The notes under the pieces are model-generated. The model was given only the letters and a program-made list of their open reading frames with translations. It did no database searches and was not told the DNA's origin. DNA of 15,622 nt, from positions 1-15,622 of the forward strand of contig DKZG01000032.1 of assembly GCA_002493595.1 (NCBI GenBank). The letters run 5' to 3'. This stretch comes from Ruminococcaceae bacterium UBA7080. Its GTDB lineage: Bacteria; Bacillota; Clostridia; Oscillospirales; Acutalibacteraceae. Numbering within the stretch: position 1 is the stretch's first letter; each line of letters starts with the position of its first letter. The position numbers were made by a program, and so were the translations under genes. Below, one piece after another: positions 13,395 to 15,622 of the stretch.

Positions 13395-14735
13395 ATGAGC
13401 AACGAACAGGTGATCTTCTGCGGAAACAGTGAAAAATTTCTCTCATCCGAGCTTATCAGCCAAAGCAATGAATCAAACGGCGGCACGGCATTTCGTATTC
13501 CCAGTTTGATTAAGGCAGGTAACACTTTAATCGCGGCTATTGATAAGCAAAGCTGCGGTGCTGACTGGGGATTCATAGAGCTTGCAATTCGAACCAGCGA
13601 CGACGGCGGTGAAACATGGTCTGACATAAAAACAATTGCCTCTCCCCCTGCGAGAGAAACAAGGATTACAGACGACTGCTATGCATCGGCATTTTTCATT
13701 GACCCCTGCATGGCCATAGCTCCAAATGGGGATGTTATTATGCTTGTGGATTTTTATCCCGAATGCAAGGGGCTGCATAACAGAAAACTGCTTGACAAAA
13801 AGAAGCTGCCATATTCAATGTATAAAAACAAAATGTATCCGGTAATTTATGACCGAGACGGCAGATTTTATCTTATAATTGAAAATGGCGTTGTTCTGGA
13901 TAACAAATATAATAAAACCGACTATCGTGTTGCTGACTGGAAAGGCGCATTATATAAAGGAGAAGAATATGTAGGCAATATATTTCTTAACGGTAAAACC
14001 GGAAAAAATGAAACGGATGCCGTAATCACCTTCGGTGCACCGCTCAAAGCACCTAAAAGGAATTATGTTTATATGCTTCGAAGCACCGACAACGGAAAAA
14101 CCTGGTCTGATCCTGTAGATATAACCGGTCAGTTTCTTATAAAAGAGGACGGAACGTTTGTAGGCGTTGCACCCGGTATCGGACTGACAACACAGGACGG
14201 AAGAATCATTATGCCGCTTTATGTTGACAGGAAGGAAACCGTATCCATTTACAGTGTTGATAATGGTGAAACCTGGCACAGAATGACACAGCAACCTTAT
14301 TCCTGCAATACTGACGAATGGCAGGCAGTGCAGGCTCCTGATGAAATAATCCTCGGACTCGGGAGACAAAAAAGATATTCAAAAACGCCGCTCTCCATAT
14401 CACACGACAGCGGCAAGCACTGGATAAAGGCAAAACCGACAGCATTATATGCACCCAAATGTCAAAAAAGTGTAATCGCAATCGGAGATCATGTTTTCTG
14501 CTCGCATGCATCTGAAAAAAAGAGAGCCAACGGCGTAATAACCATCGGAAAATTCAAAAGAGTAAAGGGTCAAACAGTCGGTATTGACTGGTATTCCGAG
14601 ATTGAAATAAACAAGGGCTTTTTTGCTTATTCCTGTCTTACACAGATAGATGATGAATACATAGGAATTTTATATGAAGCGCAGCCAAGCTCATATATTT
14701 GCTTTAAAAAATTTAAAATATCCGATTTGATATAA
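13395..14735 (+). CDS. GH33-type sialidase (exo-alpha-sialidase-like), no signal peptide
   Basis: The 446-residue protein has a six-bladed sialidase fold: the FRIP motif at 33-36 (Arg34), and four Asp boxes at about 68-75 (SDDGGETW), 230-237 (STDNGKTW), 287-294 (SVDNGETW) and 336-343 (SHDSGKHW). Likely catalytic residues are Asp57 (ADWG), Glu308 (TDEWQ), Tyr412 (AYSCL) and Glu428 (LYE), with Arg324 and Arg377 as candidates for the rest of the arginine triad. An insertion of about 90 residues sits between blades one and two (about 125-215), as in several bacterial sialidases. The protein starts MSNEQVIFCG with no signal peptide or lipobox, so it is probably cytoplasmic. The start at 13395 has GGAGG six bases upstream; an in-frame ATG at 13377 does not. 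No nan genes or transporters are adjacent, so the substrate is open. Confidence 0.85.
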   Translation: MSNEQVIFCGNSEKFLSSELISQSNESNGGTAFRIPSLIKAGNTLIAAIDKQSCGADWGFIELAIRTSDDGGETWSDIKTIASPPARETRITDDCYASAFFIDPCMAIAPNGDVIMLVDFYPECKGLHNRKLLDKKKLPYSMYKNKMYPVIYDRDGRFYLIIENGVVLDNKYNKTDYRVADWKGALYKGEEYVGNIFLNGKTGKNETDAVITFGAPLKAPKRNYVYMLRSTDNGKTWSDPVDITGQFLIKEDGTFVGVAPGIGLTTQDGRIIMPLYVDRKETVSIYSVDNGETWHRMTQQPYSCNTDEWQAVQAPDEIILGLGRQKRYSKTPLSISHDSGKHWIKAKPTALYAPKCQKSVIAIGDHVFCSHASEKKRANGVITIGKFKRVKGQTVGIDWYSEIEINKGFFAYSCLTQIDDEYIGILYEAQPSSYICFKKFKISDLI

Positions 14736-14750
14736 TACAGGCACCTTTAT

Positions 14751-14779
14751 TTGTCAATAAGAAAAGATTATGTTACTAT
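14751..14779 (+). promoter_or_regulatory. Promoter of the leader ORF / acetyltransferase transcript
   Basis: TTGTCA (14751-14756) and TACTAT (14774-14779) are 17 bases apart, just after the sialidase stop. Transcription would start near 14786, giving a leader of about 180 bases before the acetyltransferase. It is the only good promoter upstream of that gene. Confidence 0.65.
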
Positions 14780-14803
14780 GTAGAAAGAGAAAGGAAATTC
14801 GCC

Positions 14804-14893
14804 ATGTTCACACAGAATTTTGAACTGCACAGAAACAACATGTCTATGCACAGCGTGTATGGATTTGTGTTGCTGTGTTCATTTTCGGTGTGA
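14804..14893 (+). CDS. Candidate leader peptide, 29 codons
   Basis: A short reading frame of 29 codons (MFTQNFELHRNNMSMHSVYG, then FVLLCSFSV) has AAAGGA nine bases before its ATG, about 18 bases after the predicted transcription start. Its stop is 18 bases before a strong intrinsic terminator. The RNA over the ORF can fold: CACAG (14828-14832) with CTGTG (14873-14877), CAACA (14836-14840) with TGTTG (14868-14872), and an inner hairpin at 14846-14860. This arrangement is typical of leader peptides that sense ribosome stalling ahead of resistance genes. I do not recognise the peptide itself. Confidence 0.45.
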   Translation: MFTQNFELHRNNMSMHSVYGFVLLCSFSV

Positions 14894-14911
14894 TATATTT
14901 CTATATTATGA

Positions 14912-14953
14912 AACCCGTTGATGAGCATATCATCAACGGGTTAATTTTATTTT
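14912..14953 (+). terminator. Intrinsic terminator/attenuator directly before the acetyltransferase
   Basis: AACCCGTTGATGA (14912-14924) and TCATCAACGGGTT (14930-14942) form a perfect 13-base-pair stem with a five-base loop, followed by AATTTTATTTT. The U-tract runs into the acetyltransferase Shine-Dalgarno AGGAGGG (14954-14960), so no promoter fits between hairpin and gene. Readthrough is therefore needed for expression. A 15-codon frame (14908-14955) crosses the whole hairpin and stops on the ribosome binding site. Confidence 0.85.
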
Positions 14954-14966
14954 AGGAGGGATTTAC

Positions 14967-15551
14967 ATGTTAAATCATAAAGGAACACAAACGATTCATA
15001 CCAAGAGGCTGTTATTGCGAAAAATACAAGAAAATGATTATAAGGATATGTATAAATACACCGTTAAAGAAGATGTAGCAAAATATGTTACTTGGACTGC
15101 GCATAAAAGCATTGACGAAACAAAAGCAATTTGCAAACTGTGGGTAAGTGAATATGAAAACGGTGACAAATACCATTGGGCTATCGTTTATAACAATGTA
15201 GTTATAGGTAATATCGAGGTAGTAAAACTTGTTGAAGAGACTGCAATTTTAGGCTGGCAGATTGACAGCATCTATTGGAATAAGGGTATTGTTACCGAAG
15301 CTGCAGCAGCAGTTAGAGATTATCTGTTTAAGGATATAGGTGTGAATGCAATCGAGGCCGAATATTTGAAAGAGAATATAGGTTCAGGCAGAGTAATGCA
15401 GAAAATCGGCATGACGGAGATTTCGCTTTCAGATGCCTTGTCTTACCAGGTTAGACCGATAACAGAGATTGACGGTGTACCCATAATCTGCTGCAAATTG
15501 ACAAAAAATAAATGGAAAGAATCGTGTACTGTAGTGCTTTCAAAAAGATAA
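14967..15551 (+). CDS. GNAT-family N-acetyltransferase (RimJ/RimL-like)
   Basis: The 194-residue protein is a GNAT acetyltransferase that would use acetyl-CoA in the cytosol. It has the family N-terminus TKRLLLRKIQENDYKDMY, the strand HWAIVYNNVVIGNIEVV, and the central AILGWQIDSIYWNKGIVTEA segment, whose NKGIVT occupies the acetyl-CoA pyrophosphate-binding loop. The C-terminal KENIGSGRVMQKIGMTE helix follows. The last ~40 residues are less typical. AGGAGGG lies six bases before the ATG. The gene follows a leader ORF and terminator, which suggests induction by attenuation, as for antibiotic-inactivating or ribosome-protecting genes. Acceptor substrate (protein, amino sugar or drug) is unknown; RimJ/RimL-like sequence alone does not prove resistance. 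Confidence 0.88.
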   Translation: MLNHKGTQTIHTKRLLLRKIQENDYKDMYKYTVKEDVAKYVTWTAHKSIDETKAICKLWVSEYENGDKYHWAIVYNNVVIGNIEVVKLVEETAILGWQIDSIYWNKGIVTEAAAAVRDYLFKDIGVNAIEAEYLKENIGSGRVMQKIGMTEISLSDALSYQVRPITEIDGVPIICCKLTKNKWKESCTVVLSKR

Positions 15552-15564
15552 GATTTACAGAAAA

Positions 15565-15591
15565 GGTGTACCCTCAATCAAGAAGGTACCC
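15565..15591 (+). terminator. Possible weak terminator after the acetyltransferase
   Basis: GGTGTACC (15565-15572) pairs with GGTACCC (15585-15591) with one bulged T and a 12-base loop. The tail is not a clean U-tract, although a second AT-only hairpin (AAAATAA/TTATTTT) follows at about 15593-15611. The remaining bases to the window end hold no recognisable gene. Confidence 0.3.
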
Positions 15592-15622
15592 TAAAATAAA
15601 GTGCTTATTTTAATATTCTATT

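Noticed and set aside
13950..14369. Open frames opposite the sialidase-like gene
   Set aside because: Shadows of a gene supported by four Asp boxes and a ribosome binding site.
14890..14933. A strong antiterminator in the acetyltransferase leader
   Set aside because: The only competing pairing found is seven AT-rich pairs (14890-14896 with 14927-14933), far weaker than the 13-bp terminator, so it is not listed as a feature.
1..15622. CRISPR arrays, insertion sequences or tandem repeats
   Set aside because: No regularly spaced direct repeats, transposase-like frames or terminal inverted repeats were seen.

Overview
The window looks like a chromosomal segment of a low-GC anaerobic Firmicute, most likely a gut Clostridium-class bacterium of the Oscillospiraceae/Ruminococcaceae type. 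This is inferred from AT-rich intergenic DNA, strong AGGAGG-like ribosome binding sites, sigma-A-type promoters with 17-nt spacers, an Lgt-FolD-PncC-YfmF/YfmH operon, an AgrC/AgrA-like GHKL/LytTR two-component pair, a class III iron alcohol dehydrogenase and a GH33 sialidase. No phage, insertion sequence, CRISPR array or plasmid gene is visible. Most of the window is ordinary housekeeping DNA.

Layout. Positions 1-1422 (minus) hold a two-component operon: a LytTR response regulator broken by a one-base frameshift in a run of seven A, then the membrane half of a GHKL-type sensor kinase that runs off the left edge. Positions 1477-1965 (minus) hold a small PspC-domain membrane protein, a 5' half of a tRNA-Thr(CGU), a complete but divergent tRNA-Thr(CGU) and a terminator. 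Positions 2002-7865 (minus) form a compact chain of eight genes: three small unrecognised proteins, the M16 pair yfmF/yfmH, lgt, folD and a pncC/cinA-type amidase, with short gaps or overlaps throughout.

The plus strand then carries a YfcE-like phosphoesterase (7940-8401). Next is a three-gene operon (8495-11414) of a PLP aminotransferase of the aspartate 1c type, a TIM-barrel sugar isomerase/epimerase-like protein and a ten-helix EamA/DMT transporter. The ribonucleotide reductase repressor nrdR (11520-11963) follows. A bidirectional terminator separates nrdR from a convergent iron-containing alcohol dehydrogenase (12045-13253, minus). That gene diverges from a sialidase-like gene (13395-14735, plus), and both have clear back-to-back promoters.

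The right end (14751-15551) is the most distinctive part. A good promoter is followed by a 29-codon small ORF in a foldable leader, then a 13-bp intrinsic terminator whose U-tract runs into the Shine-Dalgarno of a GNAT acetyltransferase. No promoter fits between terminator and gene, so the acetyltransferase is probably controlled by attenuation, as known for several antibiotic-resistance genes. A 15-codon ORF that reads straight through the terminator hairpin and stops on the acetyltransferase ribosome binding site is a possible component. This is the best candidate in the window for an undescribed regulatory system. The frameshifted response regulator and the tRNA half are the next most interesting points.
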